Positions 52,746 to 64,000 of a stretch of DNA of 64,000 nt are shown piece after piece. The stretch spans positions 85,829,971 through 85,893,970 of the forward strand of contig NC_089743.1 of the NCBI RefSeq assembly GCF_040412425.1. Direction: 5' to 3'. This stretch comes from Macrobrachium rosenbergii (lineage: Eukaryota; Arthropoda; Malacostraca; Decapoda; Palaemonidae). Under the pieces are notes generated by a model, which was given only the letters and a program-made list of their open reading frames with translations, was not told the origin of the DNA and searched no databases. How positions within the stretch are numbered: the first letter of the stretch is position 1; each line of letters opens with the position of its first letter. Position numbers and translations under genes: made by a program.

Positions 52746-53834
52746 TTTTTAGTGAATGTAGCTTTTTAGCTGTTCACTGCTGGGACTAGGTACATTATTA
52801 AAAAACACATACAACTATAAGGATATAAAGAACAAGTATTACAAAGACCGAATATTTACACAAATATTTCTTACGGTATTTTGCATGACGTTAATTATTC
52901 ATCAATAGTCAAATATGCAGACAGAGAAGAACTCTACTTGAAATCAATGACACGTTTCCCCAGCAGTCATATAGCAATAATGGCTATTATTGCTATTAGC
53001 ATAAAGCTCTAGTAATTTCTACAACGATGCATTACACTGGCTATTATATTACAAACTTTCAGCTCTATGAACGAATCTATTTTGAAGCTTTAGAAGTTTA
53101 AATGAGCAAATTATAGTTCAATAACCTAAGCAATTCTCGATATCATCGGAAACCGATTGATCTATTGGGTACTTCTGTGAATTTTATGATGATTATAATT
53201 TGAAAAGGGCTACTGACGCCATGTTTGAATGATACCATTTCACATTGCAATTTATTGCAGATGATAGTGATGAAGGTTAATGTTAGAGGTGCTGAGGAAA
53301 AATTAAAATAAAAAAAAATTTCTATGACATGAAAAATATATTTGTAATTATGATGTCTATGAATATTAATTCAACATTATTATCCACTTTGCTTTCCTGA
53401 CCATATAAAAACTTCAGCTTATGAATTATTTTTCCCGATGCTGACTAGATAATGACTGCAATTTTGCAGAGCTAAAATCCTCGAAAGTAAATAGAACTGC
53501 ATAAGTTCTGGGAATCTAACTGTGACGAGAATATACCGATCCTGACTGAGTCGTGGGAGTACGGCAAATTGTACCCACTTAAGGTTATCCATATTCACTT
53601 CCATCTGTGACATTAAATGTTACCATTTCCTTCGGCGAGAGGCCGTTGCCATAGCAACAGGATCATCGCAGTCCTCCCACGCTCATCACTGACCCTATTC
53701 ACGCGAGGTCTTGCAGTGAGGATGCTTGGCAGTTCTGTACTCCTTGGCAAGCCCCGGAAACGTTGGTTCTTTGTACTGAATACACCCCGGGTATTCAACA
53801 ACGTTAATATAAAGAAATGTGGGAGAAATAGTGA
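52743..53834. other. No recognised gene; X-box-like motif at 53644-53657
   Basis: AT-rich until about 53610, then a GC-richer patch to 53810. In that patch GTTGCCATAGCAAC (53644-53657) fits the RFX X-box consensus GTNRCC-n-RGYAAC. No coding assignment is possible; frames on both strands read through the patch. Confidence 0.35.
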
Positions 53835-53890
<56 letters not shown>

Positions 53891-53926
53891 AAGGATTTTG
53901 GGATCACTCCTTCCACCGATTCCATG

Positions 53927-54016
<90 letters not shown>
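53835..54016. repeat. Two (TA)n microsatellites
   Basis: TA tracts at 53835-53887 and 53928-54016, separated by about 40 bp of unique sequence. Confidence 0.97.
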
Positions 54017-54020
<4 letters not shown>

Positions 54021-54289
54021 ACGTAAATGCTTGAGTTGCCCATTATGAAAACTGTTAGATTTTCCAACAGTACTTAAGTTTGAATGTACTCTAAAAGAGG
54101 CTTGATTGAGTTATTGAAGGCAGTTATTCATATCCATCATTTTTTATCATCAAAAATTCTCGAAACCTTTCCATTTGTTAGAGCGTACGTGTCTATCAAG
54201 GAAATTCAAGTGGCTAAGGAACGATCCTACCGAAGAGATGGCTTTAAATCAAGTTTCAGGTTATATATTTAAAAAAAAAAAAAGTCAAT

Positions 54290-54912
54290 ACGAGTTTAAC
54301 CTTAACTTCTGATTTTGGAATCTACAATACTTGTTTACCATTAACTTCTGGTTTTGGAATCTACAATACGTGTTTACCCTTAAATTCTCATTTTGGAATC
54401 TACAATACGTGTTTACCCTTAACTTCTCATTTTGGAATCTACAATACGTGTTTACCCTTAAATTCTGATTTTGGAATTTACAATACGTGTTTACCCTTAA
54501 CTTCTCATTTTGGAATCTACAATACCTGTTTACCCTTAACTTCTCATTTTGGAATCTACAATACCTGTTTATCCTTAACGTCTCATTTTGGAATCTACAA
54601 TACGTGTTTACCCTTAACTTCTGATTTTGGAATCTACAATGTGTTTACCCTTAACTTCTGATTTTGGAATCTACAATACGTGTTTACCCTTAACTTCTGA
54701 TTTTGGAATCTACAATACGTGTTTACCCTTAACTTCTGATTTTGGAATCTACAATACGTGTTTACCCTTAAATTCTGATTTTGGAATCTACAATAAGAGC
54801 TTAACCTTAACTTCTGATTTTGGAATCTACAATACGAGCTTAACCTTAACTTCTGATTTTGGAATCTACAATACGTGTTTACCCTTAAATTCTGATTTTG
54901 GAATCTAACCCT
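54290..54912. repeat. 39-bp minisatellite, about 16 copies
   Basis: Core unit TTTTGGAATCTACAATACGT plus GTTTACCCTTAACTTCTGA. Sixteen occurrences of TTTTGGAAT(C/T)TA follow one another at 39-bp spacing, with one unit 2 bp short near 54640. Early units carry CTCATTTT, later ones CTGATTTT, and two late units carry AGAGCTTAACC or CGAGCTTAACC, so variants are clustered. Because 39 is a multiple of three, both strands stay open and encode 13-residue repeats; I do not regard these as genes. Confidence 0.95.
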
Positions 54913-55995
54913 TTTGGAATGCAAAGAAAACTGCATCACGTCAACCAATTCCTCTTCATACAAAAGCGGATCGTCAGATGTTAATTTTGTTCCCCATACA
55001 CTGCATCACTAGCGTTCAGTCTCATACAAAACTCACGTCAAGGAATGATGATCTTAGCCTTACGCTCCAAAACCTCTTCTTAGTAACTTTAAAATTAACT
55101 TCCTCTTTAACATCTCTCCACTAACTTATTATCATTCCTTCTTATGTTAGCAAATCGTATCCAATAAGTGTGATCCCCGTTTATATCCAAGGCTTGGATC
55201 TTTAAATATATCTCCTTATCTTATCATTTCTTTGTTATTCAGTTTCTCTTTGTTTGTTTTTTGAAGGTAAAGGCTTGCATTTATGATCAACATTTCTCTT
55301 TGGGAACTGGATCGATAATTTCCTCATGCAATTTACATTTTGTTTCCTTAAAATATTCTTGATGTCGATGGAAAGTTCACGCGACAAGCTTTTAAGAATA
55401 AAATAATCAATTCATCACTCCACACCTACTTTTTACTCTACCAAAAATAGAGCAAAACCCTTATTCCTTTTGATACTTCAACAATTCTAATTTTCCCCTC
55501 ATTCTACCAACAGTAATATTCAACCTTAAAAAGTTATGTGAATGATTCATTTCAGTTCCTCCAGGCTTCACTTTTCCTTCACAACCTTATTGTTGGTAGT
55601 ACTATCTATAAAACTTTCCCAGTTACAAATACTTTCCTTCTTTTAGTGGTCAATGTATCATCTTTTTACGATCACCGACGAACACTAGCATATGAATCTT
55701 TTGGTTACTCCATACTTTTTCATGAGCCTCATTTTTGCCGGGCAAACCTACACTTATTTCAACTGCCCTAAAGTTTCTTGATCCATTGAAATATTTAGTT
55801 GCTAGGGAGTCATAAGAGATCCTTTTCGGATATATTTTTTTACTACATTCTTCGTCTGAATTCCGTGAAACAAATTTATGTATACCCATTTATTTTTTAT
55901 TTGCGACTATGAAAACACATTTTCTCTATAAATTCTCAACTATCATAGCCCATCTCTGTTAATTCTTTCTAACTCTTTCATACATAATTATACAG
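54913..55995. other. No recognised gene
   Basis: AT-rich with short frames only. Confidence 0.45.
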
Positions 55996-56275
<280 letters not shown>

Positions 56276-57229
56276 GTATAAATATCATCAATAATTTGAA
56301 ATGATCATGATGTTGGATCTTCAACTTTCCTTTAAAATCATCTAAATTTTACGGTAAGAGATATAGATAAGGTTATATATTTAAAGCAATCCATTTTTCA
56401 TTACGCACATCCTGAACCTATAGGAGGCTGTAATTATAAAACTAAAATGTACCTCTCGGTAATTTTCAAATAGCAGAACATATCATGGGAGGTATCATAA
56501 GTGCTTGTATTGGTATTTACAGTCCACAGTAAATTTATTTTTTAGGTTAATATAACTTAATGCCTTCCATCGAAATTCGTTTCGTATCTTATTGTGACTA
56601 ACCTTCAAAACTGTCCATTATGTCTTGAAGATTTAGTTTTAAAGTAGACCCCCTTGCTCTAGAATTTTTACCGCTCTCTTCCCATTTATTTCAATAATAA
56701 TCAGAATCAGCTCATGCTGTGAATTTGTAACACCATTTTGATATCTTAGTTTTTAGTGCTTCACTGGCACATATTTGGTGTATTCGAATTGAGAGAGGCA
56801 AAACAAAAATTATTTCTTAATGCCTAATTGCTTCATTTTATTCCCTCAGACATATAACAATTACAAAATCTTCTCAGGATTATGGTGCTATTGTCAGATT
56901 TAGCCCTTTCCCCCTCACCGTTTCATTACAGTTTTCAAAACATTAGTAAGATAAATTCTATTATCAACGGTCGTCCTTGTGAAGATAGCCGAATGAGGTC
57001 TGGTATGTGTTTCTTTACAAAAAGAGAAAAAACAAAACCATGGAATCTGAAATGAAAATCTCATTATCTTAGCAATTAACAGGTTAGCGATTCATTATTC
57101 TACAATGTTTTACAGAGCGCGAACGCCCCTGAAAAGAATGCATAGACTGTATCTTAACAACAGTTTCAAAATTCATATATATGTAATTTCCCCCGAAAAA
57201 AAGTTGAGGATTAGAAAAAAATTTGTTCG

Positions 57230-58110
57230 ATTCAGGCCTCATAGTTGATACGCATCTTTTATGTGCATTAAATGTATTACTGGGACAATTAAACTTTCTA
57301 GGTATATACGTGAATATCTAAAAGTTTAGGTCTGAATTAAATAAAACTCTAAATTATACATAAGGAAAAACAGAATTTTTTCCCCAAAAAAAAACACTCG
57401 TAATATATTTTCAAAAAGTTCAGTCAGTGGATTAACAATGACTTCACAACAGATAACTCATAAAAATACATTTCCTGTAACAAATTGTATATTTGTGGTA
57501 AACCGTGAAAATAATTAAAAGTTTTGGTCTAACTAAACAGTACGTATTGACCATTATACATTTTACATAACACTGTGTTGTTACAAGTTTATGTACAAGA
57601 GCATCTAATACTATATTAATTAATGGTGGTCTAAAGGTAATTTTGCAACTCAAATATCATCATACAACAATTAATATTTATAATTATCTAGGAAAAGATA
57701 ACAAAATTAGGGTGACAATGAAATTCGAACACTCAACTGGACATGATCAACAATTTCATGCATGGGGGTACATTTACGTTCATATATTCCCGTAAACATA
57801 TTATATTTCCATGATGAATATCATGCAGGAGAAACTGTTATTTCAAGCCCATTAGAGCCATAACAAATTATTTCCAAGTTCAGATATTATCTCTTTAATG
57901 AATGAACATATTAGGACGTTAATTGAAAAACAGAATGGGCATCGAATGAATCTCTAAATACCTGTTCATTACGGGAGATGGTTATTTCAAAATGGGAATT
58001 ATTAGCTCTTGTCTGCTTTGTGTTTTGAATGAAAGATACTGCAAGACCTTATTCTGTGATAACTGTAGGTTGGTAGGAAGCATATGTCAGTAAACTTTGA
58101 TGTTTTCTCA
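57230..58110. repeat. Long segmental duplication, copy 1
   Basis: Matches 59765-60625 in order across about 860 bp: ACGCATCT, TTAGGTCTGAATTAA, ATTTGTGGTAAACCGT, AATTTCATGCATGGGGG, ATATTAGGACGTTAATTGAA, GTGATAACTGTAGGTTGGTAGGA. Substitutions and indels are frequent, so it is not recent. Confidence 0.88.
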
Positions 58111-58148
58111 TTAAAAGTCGTTAGCAAAGCTGGGGTTATAATAGTTTG

Positions 58149-58210
58149 AAATTTATTATTATTATTATTATTATTGTGTGTTATTATTATTATTATATTA
58201 TTATTATTAC
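58149..58210. repeat. (ATT)n microsatellite with TGTG insertion
   Basis: ATT run interrupted by GTGTG; the pattern recurs at 58376-58455. Confidence 0.94.
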
Positions 58211-58259
58211 TAGCTGACCAACCCAGCGCTGCCCAGGAAAACTCTGAATGACAACCGAT

Positions 58260-58327
<68 letters not shown>

Positions 58328-58372
58328 CCCCCCCACTCCCAACAACCCTCGTGGCTAAGCTAATTGTTTGAA

Positions 58373-58405
<33 letters not shown>

Positions 58406-58514
58406 GTGTGTGTGTGTATTATTATTATTATTATTATTAATGTGTGTGTGTGTTATTAGCTGTCAACCCAGCACTGCCAGAAAACTGAATGACAACCGAT
58501 AAACTCTCTCTCTC

Positions 58515-58573
<59 letters not shown>

Positions 58574-59395
58574 TGCTAAAATAGTTGAATCAGTTATATT
58601 GCCCATCATTTTGACATGTTATATTTCACCCCTTCTCACCCTCCTTCCTATTGGGGCTGAACTTGGATTTAAAGGGCATCGGGTTTCACTATTTATCTCA
58701 GCGACCTAGAAAACTAAGGATTAGACACTAATATCTGTCATATTCCGTTATTTTTACATCACCCCCTTCCCATCCCTTCTCACCCCACCTTCTATATGTA
58801 GCTGAACTTGGACATAAAGGGCATCGGGTGTGTCACTACTTATTTCAGCGACCTCGAAAACTATGGATTAGACACTAATATCATTGCTTTTTGGTTATCT
58901 TTACATGTCACCCCCTTCCCACCCCTCATCATCCCCCTCTTCCTAGGCTGAACTTGGACTTAAAGGGCATCGGAAGTGTCACTAATTATCTCAGCGACCT
59001 CAAAAACTATGGATTAGACACTAATACCTGTTGTTTTCGGTTATCGTTACATGTCACCTCTTCCACCCCCTTCTCACCCTCTTTCCTATCAGAGCTGAAC
59101 TTGGACTTAAAGGACATTGGGGTGTCACTATGCATCTCAGCGACCTTGAAAGCTATGGATCAGAAACTAATATCTGCCATTTTCGGTTATTTTTACGTCA
59201 CCCCCTTCCCACACACACACACACACAGCCCCCCTTTGGTGCCAGTGATGTCTTACCCCACAGTATTCTTTCCCAGATAGTAAGTCATATGTATACCAAG
59301 TTTGGTTGAAATTGCTCAATGCATTTCAGAGATATTCTGGCACATACACACACACACAAATCCATTTTCATATACATAGACTAATATTATCTTTT
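58211..59395. repeat. Composite dispersed repeat with internal tandem units
   Basis: The head AGCTGACCAACCCAGCGCTG followed by CTGAATGACAACCGATAAAC and (CT)n occurs at 58211 and again, slightly altered, at about 58456, after a repeat of the (ATT)n(GT)n tract (a duplication of about 245 bp). Inside 58610-59215 is a tandem block. The element appears to end with ACCAAGTTTGGTTGAAATTG, CAATGCATTTCAGAGATATT and a CA-rich tail at about 59340-59395. It has no coding capacity that I can support. Confidence 0.7.
58610..59215. repeat. 146-bp tandem block, about 4 copies
   Basis: GCTGAACTTGGA begins at 58656, 58801, 58947 and 59094 (spacing 145, 146 and 147 bp). Each unit continues with AAAGGGCATCGG, TCAGCGACCT, AACTA(T/A)GGATTAGACACTAA and a C-rich CACCCCCTTCCCA stretch. 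Confidence 0.93.
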
Positions 59396-59407
59396 TTTTT
59401 GGTCTAC

Positions 59408-59525
59408 CATAGTTATCCTATTCGACTGGGTGGTGTTTATAGTGTAGGGTTCCTGGTTGCATCCTGCCTCCTTAGAAGTCCATCACTTCCTCACTATGTG
59501 TGCTGTTTCTAATAACACACATGGT
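59408..59525 (-). mobile_element. 3' end fragment of the endonuclease-bearing LINE
   Basis: TATCCTATTCGACTGGGTGG, GTTGCATCCTGCCTCCTTAG and CACTATGTGTGCTGTTTCTA match the 3' end seen in the copy at 60960 and partly that at 61925. Only the last 110 bp or so of the element remain. Confidence 0.85.
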
Positions 59526-59764
59526 CTGTAGGAGGTCTAGGATAGTTTTATTTATGATAAAGGAAATCTTCGAGATGTAAAATAACTGCCTCGTTATCAG
59601 TAAATTAATATCTTATCAGTATACTATTAAACATTGCTGTATAAGGAGAGGACATCACTTGAAAAATTACATAACTTTTTATGCCAATAAAAAGCAACTG
59701 CATGATACATATTCATTATTCCAATAACAAAATTTAGAATATAAAAAACAAACTTACAGGGTTT

Positions 59765-60625
59765 TGTCCTAATAATTATAACGCATCTACTATTTGTATC
59801 AAATGTAACGCATGGATATTAAACTTTGTAGGCATCTACCTGAATACCTAAAACTTCAGGTCTGAATTAATAAAACTTTAAAACGGACATCGCTGTTAAA
59901 AACACTTTTCCATACAAAAATATTAATAACAATTTCTATAACGCTCACTCAGTGTATTAACAAATTTTTCACACAAACACATAACTCATATATATCCTGT
60001 GAAAATTTCTATGTTTGTGGTAACCCGTAAAAGTAATCAAAACTTTGTCTCACTAAATAATATGGAACTCGCAAATATCCGTTATAAATTTTACATAATA
60101 TTATTTGTTGTTTTCATAAACATCCTTTCCTGTATTAATTCAATGGTGGTATAAAGACAATTATCTAATGGAATCTCATGATAAAAATTAGAATTTGTCA
60201 TTACCAAGATAACAATAATCAAATTAAGGTAACAATGAAATTCCGACGCTCAAGGGACACTATCACAATTTCATGCATGGGGCACATTTATATTTAGATA
60301 TTCCAGTGAAAAGTATTTCCTGATGAACAACATAATGAAAGAAACTGTTACTTGAAGCTCCATTAGAGCCATAACACATCATTTCCCAAGTACAGATATT
60401 ATCTCTTCAATGAATGTACATATTAGGACGTTAATTGAAAACAAAATTTTTAATCAAATGAATCCCCGTCTACCTATTCATCACTGGAGATGATCATTTC
60501 GAAAAGGAATCGACTCTGTTCTGCTTTGTGGTATGAATGAAAGCTACTTGAAGATGTTAATTCGTGATAACTGTAGGTTTGTAGGATGCGTTTGTCAGTT
60601 AATGTTGGTGTTTTCCTTGAAAAGA
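59765..60625. repeat. Long segmental duplication, copy 2
   Basis: Second copy of the block at 57230-58110, direct orientation, offset about 2.53 kb. Shared landmarks include TCAGGTCTGAATTAA, AATTTCATGCATGGGGC, GAGCCATAACA, ATATTAGGACGTTAATTGAA and GTGATAACTGTAGGTTTGTAGGA. Confidence 0.88.
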
Positions 60626-60959
60626 GACCAAGAAGAATTCAGGTTGGTTCCAAATTATTATTATAAAATAATTATGATTTTGTTTATCATTACCATTTTA
60701 TATTCCTGCTGACCTGTGCAGTAAATTGGGCTAGATGGGTCGCAGACAAGGTAGAATTACAATCTCAATCGTATGCCAAAATAAGATGAGAACTTAGAAG
60801 TTAGTACTTGAAAGGGGCTAAGAGAACGAGGCAAATGGTGCTATTTTACTATTAAAATTCTGCCCAGGATGCGAGCTAAGATATTCGACTATCGGGCACA
60901 TAAATAATTGCTCAGCACAACAAAACAATCAGTGTTATTATTATAATTTTTTTCTATCT

Positions 60960-61550
60960 CAGTCATCCTATTCGACTGGGTGGTTTTTATAGTGCGGGGT
61001 TCCGGGTTGCATCCTGCCTCCTTGGGAGTTCATCACTTTTCTCACTATGTGCGCTGTTTCTAATGAGACCTGGAGCTACCTCAGCATCTAGTTTTTCCAG
61101 GTTCCTTTTCAGGGATCTTGGGATCGTGCCTAGTGTTCCTACGATTATGGGTACAATTTCCATTGGCATATCCCATATCTTTCTTATTTCTATTTTCAGG
61201 TCTTGATATTTACCAATTTTTCTCCTTCTTTCTCATCTGTTCTGGTGTCCCATGGTATTGAGACATCAATGAGTGATACTTTCTTCTTGATTTTGTCGAT
61301 CAGCGTCAAGTCTGGTCTACTGGCACGTATCACCTTTTCTGTTCTGATACCATAGTCCCAGAGATCTTTGCCTGATCGTTGTCTACCACTCCCTCAGGTT
61401 GGTGTTCGAACCACTTATTACTGCAAGCTAGCAGGTGTTTCTGAAACAGGCTCCAGTGGAGGGCTTTTGCTACTGAATCATGCCTCTTTTCGTACTGGTT
61501 CTATGCAAGTGCTGGACATTCGCTTGCTATGTGGATTCATACTGCAGGAC
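60960..61550 (-). mobile_element. LINE fragment with restriction-like endonuclease remnant
   Basis: On the minus strand the reading runs from the end of a CCHC region (ASECPALA, KRHDSVAKALHWSL) to RPDLTLIDKIKKKVSLIDVS, then after a one-base shift KYQDLKIEIRKIWDMPMEIV and IVPIIVGTLGTIPRSLKRNL. The P-D-x14-D spacing (PDLTLIDKIKKKVSLID) with a following lysine-rich EKxxKYQDL block resembles the PD-(D/E)xK restriction-like endonuclease of R2-group non-LTR retrotransposons. The 3' end is ACCCAGTCGAATAGGATGAC followed by a short A/AAT-rich tail. Stops and a frameshift show that it is dead. An (ATT)n tract adjoins the 5' break. Confidence 0.75.

Positions 61551-61551
<1 letters not shown>

Positions 61552-61634
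<83 letters not shown>
61552..61634. repeat. (ATT)n microsatellite
   Basis: ATT tract of about 83 bp at the truncation point of the LINE fragment at 60960-61550. Confidence 0.97.
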
Positions 61635-61635
<1 letters not shown>

Positions 61636-61924
61636 TCCTCATCCTTCACCCTGAAAACAAAGCGACTCGAATTTCGTTCAATTACGCCAAGAGTCACAAT
61701 AAGAGATTCCAAAGTCAAGATTGTGATAAAAATGAGCCTTTCAAATCCCGTCAATAAGTAGCTGAGAATCTACGTTTACTGCTGGACCTCTCTATAGGAG
61801 AGGAAACATATGGACAACGACTGCAGAAAACCTAAAGGTGAAGGAAAACTGGCGTGTGACTGGATACTTCTTGCAAAATTCTGTCATGCAAGAGATCTTC
61901 AAGAAATGAAAGTTGGAGAAAATT

Positions 61925-63410
61925 GAATTTCGTTGGTTCCGGTTACCTCCTGCCTCCTTAGGAGTCCATCACTTTTCTCGCTATGTGCGCTGTTTCTAAT
62001 AGCACACCTTTCTGCATGAGTCCTGGAACTACTTCGGCTTCTGGTTTTTCCAGGTTCCTTTTCACGTTTCTTGGAATCGTGCATAGTGTTCCAATGATTA
62101 TGGGGACAATTTCCACTGGCAAATCCCACATCCTTCTTATTTTTATTTTCAGGTCTTGATACTTATAAATTTTTTCTCTTTTTTCTCATCTACACTGGTG
62201 TCCCATAGTATTGCGACATCCATGGGTGTAAACTTTCTTCTTGATTTTGTCAAACAGCATCAAGTCTAGAGGAACTTTGCCTGATCGTTTTCTATCACCC
62301 CTTCAGGTTGGTGTTCAAACTATTTATTACTGCAAGCTAGCTGGTGTTTCTTGCACAAACTCCAGCAGAGGGTTTTTGCCACTGAATCATGCCTCTTTTT
62401 GTACTGGTTCTGAGCAAGCGCCAGACATTCGCTTGTTGCATGCATTATGGTCTCATCTTTCATAATGCACTTCCTGCATATGGGTGAGATGTTACTTCCA
62501 TCGATTGTTCTTTGGACATATCTAGTTCTTAGGGCCTGATCTTGTGACGCTGTTAGCATTTCTTCTTCTGTTTCCTTCCATGTTTTGTTGCTGGCCAGTT
62601 CTTTAGTCTGTTTCATCGTACTGTCCGTGCATTGTTTTGTTGTGCCGTTCCTCTGTTCTGTTTTTAATTTTCGTGTCTGTATATTTCTGGGTGTTCATCT
62701 GCTTTTATCAGTCTGTCTTCCCATGCAATCCTTAGCCACTCGTTTTCACTGGTTTTCAGATATTGCCCCAGTACTCTGCTCTCGATGTTGATGCAGTCCT
62801 CTATGCTTAGTAGCCTCTCCCCTCTCCTTTCGTGTTATGTATAGTCTGTCTGTATTTGCTCTTGGGTGTAGTGCTTTGTGTACTGTCATGTGCTTTCTAG
62901 TTTTCTGGTCTATGCTGCAGAGTTCAAACTTTGTCCACTCCACTACTCCTGCGCTGTATCTGATTACTGGTACTGCTCATGTGTTTATGGCTTTCGTCAT
63001 GAGTTTTGACTTGAGTATCACCTTAAGTCTCTGCATATATTCTCTCCTGATCATGTCCTTCATCTTTTGGTGTGTTATATCCTCTCCTTCTATTATTCCC
63101 AGGTATTTGTACCCTATCTCATCTATGTGTCTGATGCTATTCCCATCTGGTAGCTTTATCCCTTCAGTCCTTGTTACTTTGCCTTTTGTATGCTGACCAG
63201 GCACATTTTCTATTCAAACTCCATCCTGATGTCCCTAGATACAATTCTTACAGTCTGGATTAGGGTATCTATTTCCTTGATGCTCTTACCAAACAGCTTC
63301 ACGTTGTCCATGAACATCAGATGGTTAATTCTGTTGCCTCCTTTCTTAAGATGGTACCCACCATCCATCTTCTGCAATAGTATTGTCATGGGAATCATGG
63401 CTACTACTAA
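61925..63410 (-). mobile_element. Larger copy of the same LINE: RT palm to endonuclease
   Basis: Minus-strand reading, with frame changes. First come RT residues ILLQKMDGGYHLKKGG and INHLMFMDNVKLFGKS (about 63300-63340), the latter occupying the place of the catalytic FxDD box but reading MDN. Then EIGYKYLGI (thumb). Then, at 62320-62616, a C-terminal domain with QALRTRYVQRTI and a C-x2-C-x7-H-x4-C knuckle (CRKCIMKDETIMHATSEC). Then endonuclease remnants FDKIKKK and DVAILWDTSVDEK. The RT-CCHC-endonuclease order fits R2-group (restriction-like endonuclease) LINEs. It lacks everything before RT motif 4 or so and has stops and shifts. The 5' break coincides with an (AAAT)n tract at 63410-63463. 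Confidence 0.8.
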
Positions 63411-63463
63411 ATAAATAAATAAATAAATAAAAAATAAATAAATAAATAAATAAATAAATAAAA
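63410..63463. repeat. (AAAT)n microsatellite
   Basis: AAAT units with one AAAA interruption, at the 5' break of the LINE fragment. Confidence 0.96.
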
Positions 63464-63469
63464 TAATTC

Positions 63470-64000
63470 AACCAGGAAAATAAACAAAAGATCTTAAACC
63501 CAAAACTGAAACCATTTTCAAAGTAGTTGTGACTGACAAAAACAGCCTTAATAGAAGAAGGATATTTTCTGTCAGTTCAGTGTTCAGAGTTTTAGCTGAC
63601 AGCAACAAATACAAGGCTTTACCTCAGTTGCTTCTATTTATTGTCAGTAATATTTCCATGGACAAAATGCTTTCAATAAGTTAGCAGACACCAATCTCCC
63701 CAGTCTGCCAAATGATCATTCAAAGAATATCTTTTGCGGACGGGTTTAGCAAAGGTTGAAATTCTTAAACTATTCACTTAATATTTCCTTTTCGCAATAC
63801 GTCACAAATAAAGCCTAAATTTCCTGATTTTTTTCCCCTCAAAAATCACTTCCCTGTCTGCTAGTCTATTTTACATGTAATTTCATACTCTTGTGAAAAA
63901 GACTTCGATGTGTACACTCTAATTGTTGCGCTTTATGTTTATTGTGTCCCCAAATTAGTGCTTCATGTCTTTGTTCAGAAAATATATTTCGTTCTAGTGA
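63470..64000. other. No recognised gene
   Basis: AT-rich. Nothing recognised up to the window end. Confidence 0.45.

Noticed and set aside
54627..54963. Genes encoding 13-residue peptide repeats on both strands
   Set aside because: Explained by a 39-bp minisatellite; no start context, and the frame breaks in the earlier units.
58891..59309. Overlapping 129- and 92-codon frames
   Set aside because: They read the 146-bp tandem units in two frames; repeated LNLDLK-type peptides are by-products.

Overview
This is a repeat-dominated stretch of an animal nuclear genome. The likely source is a decapod crustacean, perhaps a caridean prawn. That placement is inference: it rests on the extreme density of (TA)n, (AAT)n, (GA)n and (CA)n microsatellites and on dispersed repeats of a kind I associate with decapods. 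No operon, ribosomal RNA gene, functional tRNA gene, CRISPR array or bacterial-type gene is visible. Most open frames longer than 60 codons are artefacts of microsatellites, which stay open because TA, CA, GA and AAT repeats lack stops in one or more frames.

Only one stretch looks like host coding sequence. It is a roughly 295-codon open frame rich in charged residues with coiled-coil character (6030-6914, + strand). It has no convincing start codon, so it is probably an internal or last exon. A GTAAGT donor-like site lies about 150 bp after its stop codon. I could not assign it to a family.

The rest is a graveyard of mobile elements. (1) Ten copies of one tRNA-derived SINE; five have target-site duplications of 11-14 bp that I can read directly, one more has a 14-bp duplication with one mismatch, and one copy is 5'-truncated with its duplication intact. 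(2) A second tRNA-headed SINE ending in an (AAT)n tail (17028-17317, - strand). (3) Non-LTR retrotransposons: an RTE-like 3' end with a TGAT tail (12170-12441), and decayed pieces of an element with a restriction-like endonuclease (59408-59525, 60960-61550, 61925-63410, all - strand). (4) Penelope-like remnants: an inverted terminal-repeat copy with the end of a GIY-YIG endonuclease (29759-30394), a terminal fragment with a degenerate hammerhead-ribozyme core (32655-32760), and a doubtful reverse-transcriptase relic (about 13000-13930). (5) A broken LTR retrotransposon with a tRNA-Leu-type primer site, gag, zinc knuckle and a retropepsin DSG motif (34410-37750). (6) Four copies of a 380-390-bp hairpin-rich non-autonomous element, and four pieces of another dispersed repeat.

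Layered on these are tandem and segmental duplications: a 16-bp satellite with a 128-bp higher-order period (23771-24010), a 39-bp minisatellite (54290-54912), a compound satellite whose units contain variable (AAT)n (about 18450-20250), a 146-bp tandem block (58610-59215), two long-range direct duplications (57.2/59.8 kb and 46.6/49.2 kb), and a foldback with arms of about 300 bp (50369-51099). The window reads as intergenic or intronic DNA shaped by retrotransposition, microsatellite growth and local duplication rather than as a set of cooperating genes.
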